DNA of 64,000 nucleotides from Bradyrhizobium uaiense (lineage in GTDB: Bacteria > Pseudomonadota > Alphaproteobacteria > Rhizobiales > Xanthobacteraceae): contig NZ_VKHP01000005.1 in the NCBI RefSeq assembly GCF_010811875.1, forward strand, positions 34,894 through 98,893, read 5' to 3'. This document shows positions 53,593 to 61,836 of the stretch, piece by piece (within the stretch, counting starts at the first letter, position 1; each line of letters begins with the position of its first letter). Both the position numbers and the translations under genes were made by a program. The notes beneath the pieces were generated by a model that worked only from the letters and a program-made list of their open reading frames with translations, searched no databases and was not told where the DNA came from.

Positions 53593-54663
53593 TTAAACGC
53601 GGAAGATGCGGGTGTAGTGCGCCTTGATCGATTCCCCTTCCCGCTCCACCGCCACGGGATCATCCTTCATCGTCTTGATGTCCTTCAGCGGCCTGCGCCC
53701 GGCCTTCTCCTGGGCCTGCGCGTGGACGGACCTGAGGCCGCCGATCTCGACATTGAGCTGCTGCCCCTCGCGCCCGAGCGCGAACGACTGAAACAGCCTG
53801 GCAGCATTCGGATGCGGACAATCCTTGAAGATCCCATTCGGGCCAACAATGATCGGCGACCCCTCGGTGGCGTAGACCGGCTCGACCGGGCGGCCCATCT
53901 CCTTCATCTGAAAGATGTTGTACTCGTTGCCGTCGGCCATCACCGCGCGCTCGCCGAGATCGAGCTTCTTCGGCGGATCGGTCGAGGACTGCACCTGCAT
54001 GATGTTCTGCTTGGCGAGCTGCTCGAAAAAGGTCCAGCCGAGATCGCGCTGCATCTGATAGGTCGCGGTCATGATGGTGCCGCTGTAGCCGGGATGCGCC
54101 TTGACGATCTTGCCCTTCCATTTCGGATCGAGCAGATCGGCAAAGCTCTTCGGCGCCTCCTCGGTCTTCACCAGGTTGGTGTTGTAGGCAACGATCGACA
54201 ACCAGACCCTGAAGCTTGCGAACTGACCATCCGCATCGCGATGCTCCTCCGGATAGTATTTTGCGACCTCCTCCGGGACATAGGGCGCCAGAATGCCATC
54301 GCGCTTCCACACGATGAAGTGCGCGGCATCCGAGGAATTGACGACGTCGACCGCGTGAATATTGCTGGCATATTCCTGGCCGACCCGCTGGAACACACGC
54401 TCCGCGCCGGTACGTTCGACCCGTACGGTGATGCCGGCATACTTCGCTTCGAACGCCTTCGCCAGCTTCTCCGCGACCGGCAGATCGGTCGAGGTGTAGT
54501 AGACGACCTGCCCCTCTTTCTTCGCCGCCTCGATCAGCGCCGGCGTCACCGGTTCCGCTGGTGGCGCCGCGGCCATCAGGCGCGTTGAGAAAGCGGTCCC
54601 TGCCAGCACGGCGCTGGTGCCCTTCAGAATAGCGCGGCGCGATAGCCCAAGATGTTTCCTCAT
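53593..54663 (-). CDS. iron(III)-type ABC substrate-binding protein
   Basis: A 356-residue exported protein of the Fbp/AfuA-like extracellular solute-binding family (PF13416/PF13343). A twin-arginine signal LSRRAILKGTSAVLAGTAFS leads to EAAKKEGQVVYYTSTDLPVA, then FEAKYAGITVRVERTGAERV and VGPNGIFKDCPHPNAARLFQ. Family members bind ferric iron or small organic anions; the paired tyrosines expected for iron binding are not obvious. No permease or ATPase is nearby. The start at 54663 begins the signal peptide. An inverted repeat TCTGTCG-T-CGACAGA lies 74 bp upstream. Confidence 0.85.
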   Translation of the reverse strand: MRKHLGLSRRAILKGTSAVLAGTAFSTRLMAAAPPAEPVTPALIEAAKKEGQVVYYTSTDLPVAEKLAKAFEAKYAGITVRVERTGAERVFQRVGQEYASNIHAVDVVNSSDAAHFIVWKRDGILAPYVPEEVAKYYPEEHRDADGQFASFRVWLSIVAYNTNLVKTEEAPKSFADLLDPKWKGKIVKAHPGYSGTIMTATYQMQRDLGWTFFEQLAKQNIMQVQSSTDPPKKLDLGERAVMADGNEYNIFQMKEMGRPVEPVYATEGSPIIVGPNGIFKDCPHPNAARLFQSFALGREGQQLNVEIGGLRSVHAQAQEKAGRRPLKDIKTMKDDPVAVEREGESIKAHYTRIFRV

Positions 54664-54736
54664 TTGTCTCCCCGCTCGTGATGGCGAAGTTGGGTACACC
54701 GTTCTCCCGCTGATATTCCGATGCGCGAAAACGGAG

Positions 54737-54751
54737 TCTGTCGTCGACAGA
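54737..54751. promoter_or_regulatory. TCTGTCG-T-CGACAGA inverted repeat
   Basis: A perfect 7-bp inverted repeat with a single central base between the divergent binding-protein gene (start 54663) and the Bug/ModA chimera (start 54813). Position suggests an operator for one or both. Confidence 0.45.
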
Positions 54752-54812
54752 AGCTTCAGGTTGCAGCTAGACTTCTGCTCAAGAAACAAGACTAAAGTTG
54801 GGGAAACGATCA

Positions 54813-55424
54813 ATGGCGGGGTTGCGGTACGCCTTGGTGTTTGTCGCTGTGTTGCTGATCGTATCGATATCAGCCTCACACGCGGATGCCGAAGACTATC
54901 CCGCGCGACCGGTCAGGATCATCGTTCCCTTCGGTCCCGGCGGTCCGGCCGACATCGGTCGCGTTGAAACCGCTCTTGCCGTTCGTGCCGGCGATCCATT
55001 GGTCAGCGCCGACAACGCGATCAGCCTGCGCGCGGCGCTGCTCGCGACGGACGCGATCTTCGTGCCCGATACCAGGGCGTCCACAGCCGGAATTCACGTT
55101 GCCAGAGTGCTCGCGCAACTCGACATCGCCGAAATCGTCGCTGACCGGCTGAAAGTCTTTCCGAACGGCGCCACGGCCATGCGGCATTTGGCCGAGTCCC
55201 GTGACGGGCGGCCGATCGGCTGCACGCAATCGACCGAGATCATCAGCACCAAGGGCGTCGTGCTATCGGGCACCTTGCCGCCGGGATGCGGGCTCGCGAC
55301 CATGTACACGGCTGCCGTTGCGACGCGGGCATCGAATGCATAGCAGGCGCACCGTCTGATCGCGCTGCTGACCTCGGCGAAGACGTCCGAACTACGCAAC
55401 CAGGCCGGCTTTGTCTCGGGCTGA
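54813..55424 (+). pseudogene. Bug/ModA chimera with an amber stop
   Basis: The first ~48 residues are the signal peptide and first strand of a Bug/TctC tripartite binding protein (EDYPARPVRIIVPFGPGGPA). Directly after, the sequence is the C-terminal lobe of a ModA-like solute-binding protein (ATDAIFVPDTRASTAGIHVA, IGCTQSTEIISTKGVVL). A TAG at 55341 breaks the frame, which then continues AHRLIALLTSAKTSELRNQA to a TGA at 55422, the normal ModA-like ending. So two unrelated binding proteins were joined by deletion and the product then acquired a nonsense codon. Confidence 0.65.
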
Positions 55425-55482
55425 CGCGGACTTCCCGGGATGCGCGCGCTGCTCGTTTGCGTTCCGTGCTGACTTCATATAC

Positions 55483-55492
55483 TAATATATTA
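55483..55492. promoter_or_regulatory. TAATATATTA palindrome in gntR promoter
   Basis: A perfect 10-bp palindrome inside a strongly AT-rich patch, 15 bp before the GntR start codon and overlapping the likely -10/start region. Good position for autorepression. Confidence 0.5.
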
Positions 55493-55507
55493 ACTTTGGG
55501 AGCAACG

Positions 55508-56239
55508 ATGGCCGCCCGCTCGCCGAAAAAGTCGGAGCTCCGCAACCGCGCCGGCCACCGGCGGACCGGTCGTCCGCGGACTGCAACGGCGGCGGCGCGG
55601 ATCTATGCCGAGCTGCGCGCTGAACTCGTCGCGTTGCAGCGCAGGCCGGGCGATCCGATCCTCGAGGCCGAGATTGCACGCTCATATGGCGTCAGCCGGA
55701 CACCGGTGCGGGAAGCCATCCTGCGCCTGTCGGACGAGGGGCTGGTCGAGATCTTCCCGCAATCCGGCATCTTCGTATCGCGCATCCCGCTCGCGGCCCT
55801 CCCCGAGGCGATCATCGTCCGCCGATCGCTGGAAGAAACCACGACCCGGATGGCGACCGAGCGCGCCAGCGCGAGCCAGATCCTTGGCCTGCGCGCGATT
55901 CTCGAACGCCAACGCGAGGCGGAGACGGCCGGGGATCGCGACGCCTTCCATCAGGCCGACGAGGCCTTTCACGCCGCCATCGCTGACGTTGCCGGACACC
56001 CCGGCATCTGGAAGCTGATCCTGCAGGTCAAGGTTCACGTCGACCGCTTCCGATGGCTCACCCTGCCGCAGCGCGGACGGATGGCTGAAGTCATCGACGA
56101 GCACGAGGCCGTCTTGGCCGCGATCGAGGCACGCGACCCGGCATCTGCCGGGATCGCGATGGCCAGACATCTCGAACGGCTTCTGGCCGACATCACGGCG
56201 ACCCAGCACAACAATCCGGAATTCTTCGACGAGCAATGA
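55508..56239 (+). CDS. GntR-family (FCD) regulator of the second TRAP operon
   Basis: A 243-residue regulator. A basic N-terminal tail precedes the GntR winged helix (LEAEIARSYGVSRTPVREAI, SDEGLVEIFPQSGIFV) and the FCD domain (RRSLEETTTRMATERA, HQADEAFHAAIADVAGHPGI, VIDEHEAVLAAIEARD). I start at 55508 after GGGAG; the frame stays open to 55286 through the end of the dead chimera. It is the first gene of the operon, 41 bp before the TRAP binding-protein gene. Confidence 0.88.
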   Translation: MAARSPKKSELRNRAGHRRTGRPRTATAAARIYAELRAELVALQRRPGDPILEAEIARSYGVSRTPVREAILRLSDEGLVEIFPQSGIFVSRIPLAALPEAIIVRRSLEETTTRMATERASASQILGLRAILERQREAETAGDRDAFHQADEAFHAAIADVAGHPGIWKLILQVKVHVDRFRWLTLPQRGRMAEVIDEHEAVLAAIEARDPASAGIAMARHLERLLADITATQHNNPEFFDEQ

Positions 56240-56280
56240 CCCGGCCGGACTCCGGCAAGGCAGATTTGGGAGGAAACAAC

Positions 56281-57312
56281 ATGAACCGTACCGATCGATC
56301 GCAGCACTGCGGCGCCGGGCTCAACCGTCGCGACCTCATCAAGATCGGCGCCGGCCTTGGCGCGATCGCTGCGACCTCAGCGCAGACGGCGTTTGCCCAA
56401 TCGAAAGCCGTCTTCAAGGCATCCGACGTCCAGCCTCCGGGCTACCCGACCGTGGTCGCGACGGAAAATCTCGGCAAGAAGCTCGCGGCGGCGACCAACG
56501 GCCGCCTGTCGCTGCAGATGTTCCCCTCGATGCAGCTCGGCGGTGAGAAGGAAACCATCGAGCAAACCCAGATCGGCGCGATCCAGATGCTGCGCGTCAG
56601 CGCGGGCTCGATCGGCCCCATCGTCGACGACATCAACGTCGTCAACATGCCCTTCCTGTTCAAGAACATGGCGCATGCCGAGCGGATGATGGACGGCCCG
56701 ATAGGCCAGGAGCTGCTGGACAAGATCACCGCGAGCCCCAATGCCGGCCTAGTCGCCCTGTGCTGGATGAATTCAGGAGCGCGCAGCCTCTACAACACCA
56801 AGCATTCGATCAAGACGATCGCCGACATCAAGGGCCTCAAGTTCCGCGTCATCGGCAATCCGATCTTCATCGACATGATGAATGCGCTTGGCGGCAACGG
56901 CGTCGCGATGGGCTACGATCAGGTGTTCAGCGCGTTGCAGACCGGCGTCATCGACGGCGCCGAGAACAATCCGCCGAGCTATGTCTTCAGCAATCACTAC
57001 ACCGCGGCGAAGCACTTTACGCTCACCGAGCATTTGATCGTGCCCGAGCTGCTCGTGTTCTCGAAACGGGCCTGGTCCGCGCTGTCAGCCGATGACCAGA
57101 CGCTGATCAGGAAGCTTGCCCGCGACGCGCAGATGGAAGAGCGCGGGCTCTGGAACGCCTACGAGCAGCAGGCGATGGACAAGGCGAAGGCCGCCGGGTG
57201 CGAGATCATCGAGATCGCCGACAAGGCGCCATTTCAGAACGCGGTCAAGCCGGTGTGGGATAAATACGGCCCGAAATACCAGGACATGATCGGACGTATC
57301 CAGTCTGCCTGA
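56281..57312 (+). CDS. TRAP transporter substrate-binding protein DctP (second system)
   Basis: A 343-residue exported protein. The signal LNRRDLIKIGAGLGAIAATS has a twin-arginine pair. The mature part shows GEKETIEQTQIGAIQMLRVS, MPFLFKNMAHAERMMDGPIG, IKGLKFRVIGNPI with the ligand-binding arginine, and FSALQTGVIDGAENNPPSY. The start at 56281 follows GGGAGG; the frame is open to 56236. It delivers an organic acid to the separate DctQ and DctM subunits encoded next. Confidence 0.9.
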   Translation: MNRTDRSQHCGAGLNRRDLIKIGAGLGAIAATSAQTAFAQSKAVFKASDVQPPGYPTVVATENLGKKLAAATNGRLSLQMFPSMQLGGEKETIEQTQIGAIQMLRVSAGSIGPIVDDINVVNMPFLFKNMAHAERMMDGPIGQELLDKITASPNAGLVALCWMNSGARSLYNTKHSIKTIADIKGLKFRVIGNPIFIDMMNALGGNGVAMGYDQVFSALQTGVIDGAENNPPSYVFSNHYTAAKHFTLTEHLIVPELLVFSKRAWSALSADDQTLIRKLARDAQMEERGLWNAYEQQAMDKAKAAGCEIIEIADKAPFQNAVKPVWDKYGPKYQDMIGRIQSA

Positions 57313-57353
57313 CACCGCGCCACAGGGGAAATCGACATCCGACGGGAAATGAC

Positions 57354-57866
57354 ATGGCCGGATCATATCGCCGCGCGATGGACTATCTGTATCTTGCCTG
57401 CATCATCACGGGCTCTGCAGCACTGGTACTGATTTCAGCAGTCATCCCCTGGGCGGTGTTCACGCGCTACGTTCTGAACAGCGCCGCGTCCTGGCCCGAG
57501 CCGCTCGCGGTGCTGCTCACCATCGTCGTGACGTTCATCGGCGCAGCCGCCGGCTATCGGCTCAACCTGCACATGAACGTCGGATATTTCGCCAACAAGC
57601 TGCCTGACCCATTGCGCAGCCTCACCGACCTCATCGTCCAGCTGCTGATGGGGCTGATCGCGCTGTTCATGGTCATCTGGGGTTATCGGCTCGTCGAGGT
57701 GACCTGGCACAACACGATCGCCGACTTCCCGTCGCTTTCGGTCGGCGTCACCTATCTTCCAATTCCGGTCGGTGGCGCCTGCCTGCTGCTGTTCATCATC
57801 GAGCGGATTTTCCTGGGTGCGCCGCCCGATCCGATCGCACCACACCGCGACTTATCCGCCGATTGA
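57354..57866 (+). CDS. TRAP transporter small permease DctQ
   Basis: A 170-residue inner-membrane protein with four helices. DctQ features are VFTRYVLNSAASWPEPLAVL and the C-terminal YLPIPVGGACLLLFIIERIF. It bridges the binding protein and the large permease. The start at 57354 is preceded by a moderate purine run; an ATG at 57378 is also possible. Confidence 0.88.
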   Translation: MAGSYRRAMDYLYLACIITGSAALVLISAVIPWAVFTRYVLNSAASWPEPLAVLLTIVVTFIGAAAGYRLNLHMNVGYFANKLPDPLRSLTDLIVQLLMGLIALFMVIWGYRLVEVTWHNTIADFPSLSVGVTYLPIPVGGACLLLFIIERIFLGAPPDPIAPHRDLSAD

Positions 57867-57882
57867 TCGCGAGAGGCCTACG

Positions 57883-59178
57883 ATGGACATCCTCATTCTG
57901 CTCGCGACAATGCTGCTCTGCTTCCTGATCGGCATGCCGATCGCCTATTCGCTGGCGATGGCGGCGATCGTCGGCGCCTTGTGGATCGGCATTCCGTTGG
58001 AAGCGGTGATGCTGAAGATCTCCGACGGCGTCAGCAAGGTCGCGATGCTGACGATCCCGTTCTTCGTACTGGCCGGCGCGATCATGGCCGAGGGCGGCAT
58101 GGCGCGGCGGCTGGTTGCCTTTGCCGATGTGCTGGTTGGACTGACCCGTCTGCGCGGCGGCCTGTCGATCGTCAACGTGCTTGCGACGACATTCCTGAGC
58201 GGCATTTCCGGATCGGCGGTCGCCGATACATCCGCCATCGGCTCTGTGATGATCCCGCAGATGGAAAAGAACGGCTATCCGCGTGTGTTCGCGACCAATC
58301 TGACGATCACCTCGTCGGTGCAGGCATTGCTGGTGCCGCCGAGCCACAATGCGGTGCTCTACTCGCTTGCGACGGGTGGAACGATCTCGATCAGCGCCCT
58401 CTTCATGGCCGGCGTGTTCCCGGGGCTGCTGCTCGGCTTCTCGCTGATCATTCTGTGCCTGGCCGTCGCCTATCGCGAAAAGCATCCGCATGGCCAGACC
58501 GTGCCGACCAAAGACGCGATCCGGATCGCCATCGATGCCGCCTGGGGCCTCATCACCCTCGTCATCATCCTGGGTGGGATTCTCGGCGGCATCTTCACCG
58601 CAATCGAAGCCGGCGCGATCGCCTGCATCTGGGCGTTCTTCGTCACGATGTTCATCTATCGCGACTATCGCTGGCGCGATTTGCCGGTGCTGCTCCATCG
58701 CACTTTGCGCACGGTCGCGATGGTGATGACGCTGATCGCCTGCGCCTCCAGCGTCGGCTACATCATGGCGCTGACGCAGATGCCGGCCAAGATGACCGCG
58801 TTCTTCCTGTCGATCTCCGACAACAAGTACGTCATCCTGCTCCTGATCAACGTGCTGCTGCTGATGCTCGGCACGCTCGTCGACATGGCGCCATCGATCC
58901 TGATCGCGACGCCGATCCTGTTGCCGGTCATGAAGAACTTCGGCGTCGATCCGGTTCATTTCGGCATGATCATGCTGCTTAATCTCGGCATCGGCCTGTG
59001 CCACCCGCCGGTCGGCGCGATCCTGTTTGTCGGCTGCGCGGTCGGCAAGGTCACGATCGAGCAGGTCATGCGCAAGATCTGGCCGTTCTACACGGTGATG
59101 TTCTTTGTCTTGATGTGCGTGACGTATCTCCCGGAAATCTCGCTGTGGCTGCCGCGGCAGCTCCAGGTCCTGCACTGA
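57883..59178 (+). CDS. TRAP transporter large permease DctM
   Basis: A 431-residue, ~12-helix protein. Motifs are LTIPFFVLAGAIMAEGGMAR, SGISGSAVADTSAIGSVMIP, PPSHNAVLYSLATGG and GIGLCHPPVGAILFVGCAVG. I start at 57883 (MDILILLATM), after GAGAGGCC; the open frame reaches back into dctQ. It forms the ion-coupled channel of the second TRAP system. Confidence 0.9.
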   Translation: MDILILLATMLLCFLIGMPIAYSLAMAAIVGALWIGIPLEAVMLKISDGVSKVAMLTIPFFVLAGAIMAEGGMARRLVAFADVLVGLTRLRGGLSIVNVLATTFLSGISGSAVADTSAIGSVMIPQMEKNGYPRVFATNLTITSSVQALLVPPSHNAVLYSLATGGTISISALFMAGVFPGLLLGFSLIILCLAVAYREKHPHGQTVPTKDAIRIAIDAAWGLITLVIILGGILGGIFTAIEAGAIACIWAFFVTMFIYRDYRWRDLPVLLHRTLRTVAMVMTLIACASSVGYIMALTQMPAKMTAFFLSISDNKYVILLLINVLLLMLGTLVDMAPSILIATPILLPVMKNFGVDPVHFGMIMLLNLGIGLCHPPVGAILFVGCAVGKVTIEQVMRKIWPFYTVMFFVLMCVTYLPEISLWLPRQLQVLH

Positions 59179-59295
59179 GCGCACCAGCATCTTGCAGATC
59201 AACATTGCGCAACACGCACAGCGTGCGATCTTGCGATCGCTCGCCGGCATCCATAGGCTCCCCGCCCATAACAAAATGACAGGGAGGCGTTCGTC

Positions 59296-60390
59296 ATGAC
59301 GACAAGGCGGGATTTCCTGAGATCGGGTTCGACGGCGGCGGCAGGCATCGTGTTCTGCAACTGCGGACTCGTCCACAACGCGAACGCAGAGCAGTCGCGG
59401 CAGAAGTTGCCGGTCGGCGTCGACGGCAAGCGCGTCAAGACCATCGACATTCATTCGCATTGCCACTTCCGCGAGGCCGGCGCCCTGCTCGGCGCCGACG
59501 CCGGAAAGCTGCAACTGCCGCCGGTCAACGGTGCCAGTGAAGCCTTTGTCGAGATCGACAAACGTCTGGCTGCAATGGATTCACGGGCCGTCGACATGGA
59601 GGTACTTTCGATCAACCCGTTCTGGTACGACCGCGATCGCGATCTTGCGGGGAAGATCGTCAAGATCCAGAACGAAAAGCTCGCCGAACTCTGCGCCTCG
59701 AAGCCCGAGCGGTTCGCAGCCTTCGCCTCGCTGACGCTGCAGGCGCCGGACCTTGCGGTGCAGGAGCTCGAAACGGCGGTCAAGAAACAGGGACTGAAGG
59801 GCGCGGCGATCGGCGGTGTCGTCGACGGCGTCGAATTCTCCGACCCCAGGTTTCACCCGGTATGGGCAAAGGCCGAGGAACTCGGTGTCCCCCTGTTCAT
59901 CCATCCGCAGGGCGTGCCCGAGCTCAACAAGCGACTGTCCGGCAATGGCTGGCTTGGCAACACGATCGGCAATCCGCTCGAGACCACGATCGCGCTCTCT
60001 CACCTGATCTTCGAGGGCACGCTCGACCGCTTCCCGGGATTGAAGATCATTGCGGCGCATGGCGGCGGCTATCTCCCCTCATATGCCGACCGCTCGGACC
60101 ATCCCTGCCTGGTCGGACCCAAGGGGTGCAATCCGGAGATCAAGTTGCAGAAGGCGCCGACCGAGTACCTCAAGCAGATCTATTTCGACTCGCTGATCTT
60201 CACGCCCGAGGCGATCCGGCATCTCGCCGCCCAGGTTGGCGCCGGCCAGATCGTGTTGGGCAGCGACTATCCCTATCCATGGCAGCTAGCACCGGTCGAC
60301 CACATCTTCGCCTGCGAGTCGCTGAGCGACGACGACAAGGCCAACATTCTCGGCCGGACCGCAGCCAAGCTGCTCGGCGTTGCGGCGTAA
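59296..60390 (+). CDS. exported amidohydrolase, ACMSD-like
   Basis: A 364-residue amidohydrolase of the ACMSD/gamma-resorcylate-decarboxylase group (PF04909). Motifs are IDIHSHCHF (HxH), VPLFIHPQG (His), IIAAHGGGYLPSY (His) and IVLGSDYPYPWQ (Asp). MTTRRDFLRSGSTAAAGIVF is a classic twin-arginine signal, so it acts in the periplasm, which is unusual for decarboxylases of this group. It ends the GntR-TRAP operon and resembles the third-copy and set B enzymes only distantly. The substrate is probably what the TRAP system transports or its precursor. Confidence 0.85.
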   Translation: MTTRRDFLRSGSTAAAGIVFCNCGLVHNANAEQSRQKLPVGVDGKRVKTIDIHSHCHFREAGALLGADAGKLQLPPVNGASEAFVEIDKRLAAMDSRAVDMEVLSINPFWYDRDRDLAGKIVKIQNEKLAELCASKPERFAAFASLTLQAPDLAVQELETAVKKQGLKGAAIGGVVDGVEFSDPRFHPVWAKAEELGVPLFIHPQGVPELNKRLSGNGWLGNTIGNPLETTIALSHLIFEGTLDRFPGLKIIAAHGGGYLPSYADRSDHPCLVGPKGCNPEIKLQKAPTEYLKQIYFDSLIFTPEAIRHLAAQVGAGQIVLGSDYPYPWQLAPVDHIFACESLSDDDKANILGRTAAKLLGVAA

Positions 60391-60405
60391 CGGCGGCCTC
60401 AGCGA

Positions 60406-60675
60406 TCAGTAAGCTCTCACCGTCCGCATCTGATTGCGCGGCTGCGCCGTGGGCGCCAGCTCCGCGACGTTGGGTACCGGATCGGCATAGACGGCCTCGG
60501 TTCCGGCGAACTCCGCTTGCGCCGCATCCGATATCCATTTGACCGCCGCGGGGTGGCTGACCAGCATCCCGAAGAGTGCAACGATCACCAGCACCGGCAA
60601 AGCGATCAGCTTGATGCTGAAGCTCTGGTAATTGTGCTTCGGGTCCTGCCGTCGATTGTCGAATGAGCCCTGCAT
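60406..60675 (-). CDS. small membrane protein of unknown function, CRP-type promoter
   Basis: An 89-residue protein with one hydrophobic helix (LIALPVLVIVALFGMLVS) after a charged, amide-rich N-terminus. The C-terminal part is probably outside the cytoplasm (GTEAVYADPVPNVAELAP). The ATG at 60675 has a strong GGAGGA seven bases upstream. No family is recognised. A canonical TGTGA-N6-TCACA site is 66 bp upstream of the start, and the gene before it encodes a Crp/Fnr regulator. Confidence 0.7.
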   Translation of the reverse strand: MQGSFDNRRQDPKHNYQSFSIKLIALPVLVIVALFGMLVSHPAAVKWISDAAQAEFAGTEAVYADPVPNVAELAPTAQPRNQMRTVRAY

Positions 60676-60740
60676 GGATTCCTCCACATTGCGGATGTTA
60701 TCCACCGAGGGCTCACTTACCGCAGGGCACGCAAGGCCGA

Positions 60741-60756
60741 TGTGAACGGTTTCACA
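60741..60756. promoter_or_regulatory. CRP/FNR-type binding site
   Basis: TGTGAACGGTTTCACA is a perfect TGTGA-N6-TCACA CRP consensus. It lies between the crp-like gene and the small membrane-protein gene, at a distance typical of an activator site for the latter. Confidence 0.7.
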
Positions 60757-60766
60757 GGGTTTGTCC

Positions 60767-60786
60767 GGTTCACCGTTTCGTGAACC
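60767..60786. repeat. GGTTCAC-N6-GTGAACC inverted repeat
   Basis: Perfect 7-bp arms with a 6-base centre, 17 bases beyond the end of the crp-like gene and 10 bases from the CRP-type site. It may be the hairpin ending the crp-like transcript (no T-run) or a second regulator site. Confidence 0.45.
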
Positions 60787-60803
60787 TCGAACAGCCGAAG
60801 TGG

Positions 60804-61571
60804 CTACTCGCCGTCATCAGCGCCGGCGTCGACCAGCTCTTGGAGCAACTCGGGCTTCAGCACGACGATCGCGCCATGCTCGAGCCTGACCCAACCGCGC
60901 GTCGCCCACGCGCGGAGCTGCTTGTTGATGCTCTCGCGGGTCATACCGACCATCTCGCTGATCTCCTGCTGGGTGATCGAGATGGTTCGCCCCTGTGGCT
61001 TGTGCTTGTCGCTCAGGCGCAGCAGCGCGCTCGCCAGACGGCCGGGCAGGTCCTGCAGGATGACCTGCTCGACCTGGTCGCTGGTCCAGCGCAACCTTGC
61101 GCAAAGCAATTCGATGAACTTCATCGCCAGCGTCGGCTGGCTACGCACGAAGGGAATGAACTCGCGCCGGTCGATGACGAACAGTTCGCAATTGGTGTTG
61201 GCGGTGGCATCAGCGGTGCGCGACAAGCCGTCGAGCAGAGCGATCTCGCCGAAGATCTCTCCTGCCTCGATCAGGTTCAGGATGGCGTTGCGACCATCCG
61301 GCGACGAGATGCTGATCTTGACCGTGCCCGAAATCACCGCAATCAGGCTGGTGCCCGGATCGCCCTTTGAAAAGATCGTCGTACCGCGCTTCAGCGTGGT
61401 GTGCTTGGCGTAACGGCAGAGCTGATCGAACGCTTCGGGCTCGAGATCGGCAAAGTAAGGATGCTTGCGCAGCACCGACAGCTTGTTGTTCGAAAACGAC
61501 GGCGCGCCGGCAGTTCGTTCTATGTGCGGCGCACCGGTCATTGTGATCCAGACTGATTGTGTTGCATTCAA
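60804..61571 (-). CDS. Crp/Fnr-family transcriptional regulator
   Basis: A 255-residue regulator: a cyclic-nucleotide-binding-type sensor fold at ~35-145 (GTTIFSKGDPGTSLIAVISG, GEIFGEIALLDGLSRTADAT), a dimer helix, and a Crp-type winged helix (ISITQQEISEMVGMTRESIN). GEIALLDGLSRTADA is very close to the cAMP phosphate cassette, so cAMP or cGMP binding is plausible. There are no Fnr-type cysteines. The Arg-Glu pair in TRESIN matches the residues by which CRP reads TGTGA, and such a site follows the gene. An ATG ten codons in (61541) is an alternative start. Confidence 0.88.
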   Translation of the reverse strand: MNATQSVWITMTGAPHIERTAGAPSFSNNKLSVLRKHPYFADLEPEAFDQLCRYAKHTTLKRGTTIFSKGDPGTSLIAVISGTVKISISSPDGRNAILNLIEAGEIFGEIALLDGLSRTADATANTNCELFVIDRREFIPFVRSQPTLAMKFIELLCARLRWTSDQVEQVILQDLPGRLASALLRLSDKHKPQGRTISITQQEISEMVGMTRESINKQLRAWATRGWVRLEHGAIVVLKPELLQELVDAGADDGE

Positions 61572-61836
61572 TCGGCCCGCTACCAGGAGCGGACACCGAC
61601 AAAGCCATCGATCAATGAAAGCGGAAAGGACTATAACCGCACCGGGCCACTACAGCAACAATAGGTCCGCCCCCGTGGCATTGGGCTGGAAGGCATCCAA
61701 GGTACAATTTGGAATAAATATGTGCCTATGCAACGCTCAATTGCAGGCAGCGGACCGCCCGTGATGCGGAATGTCCGGTCCATCAACCACACTCTCGCCC
61801 GGCAAAACAGTCCCTGCGGGGGTCTGCGCCGCCAAC

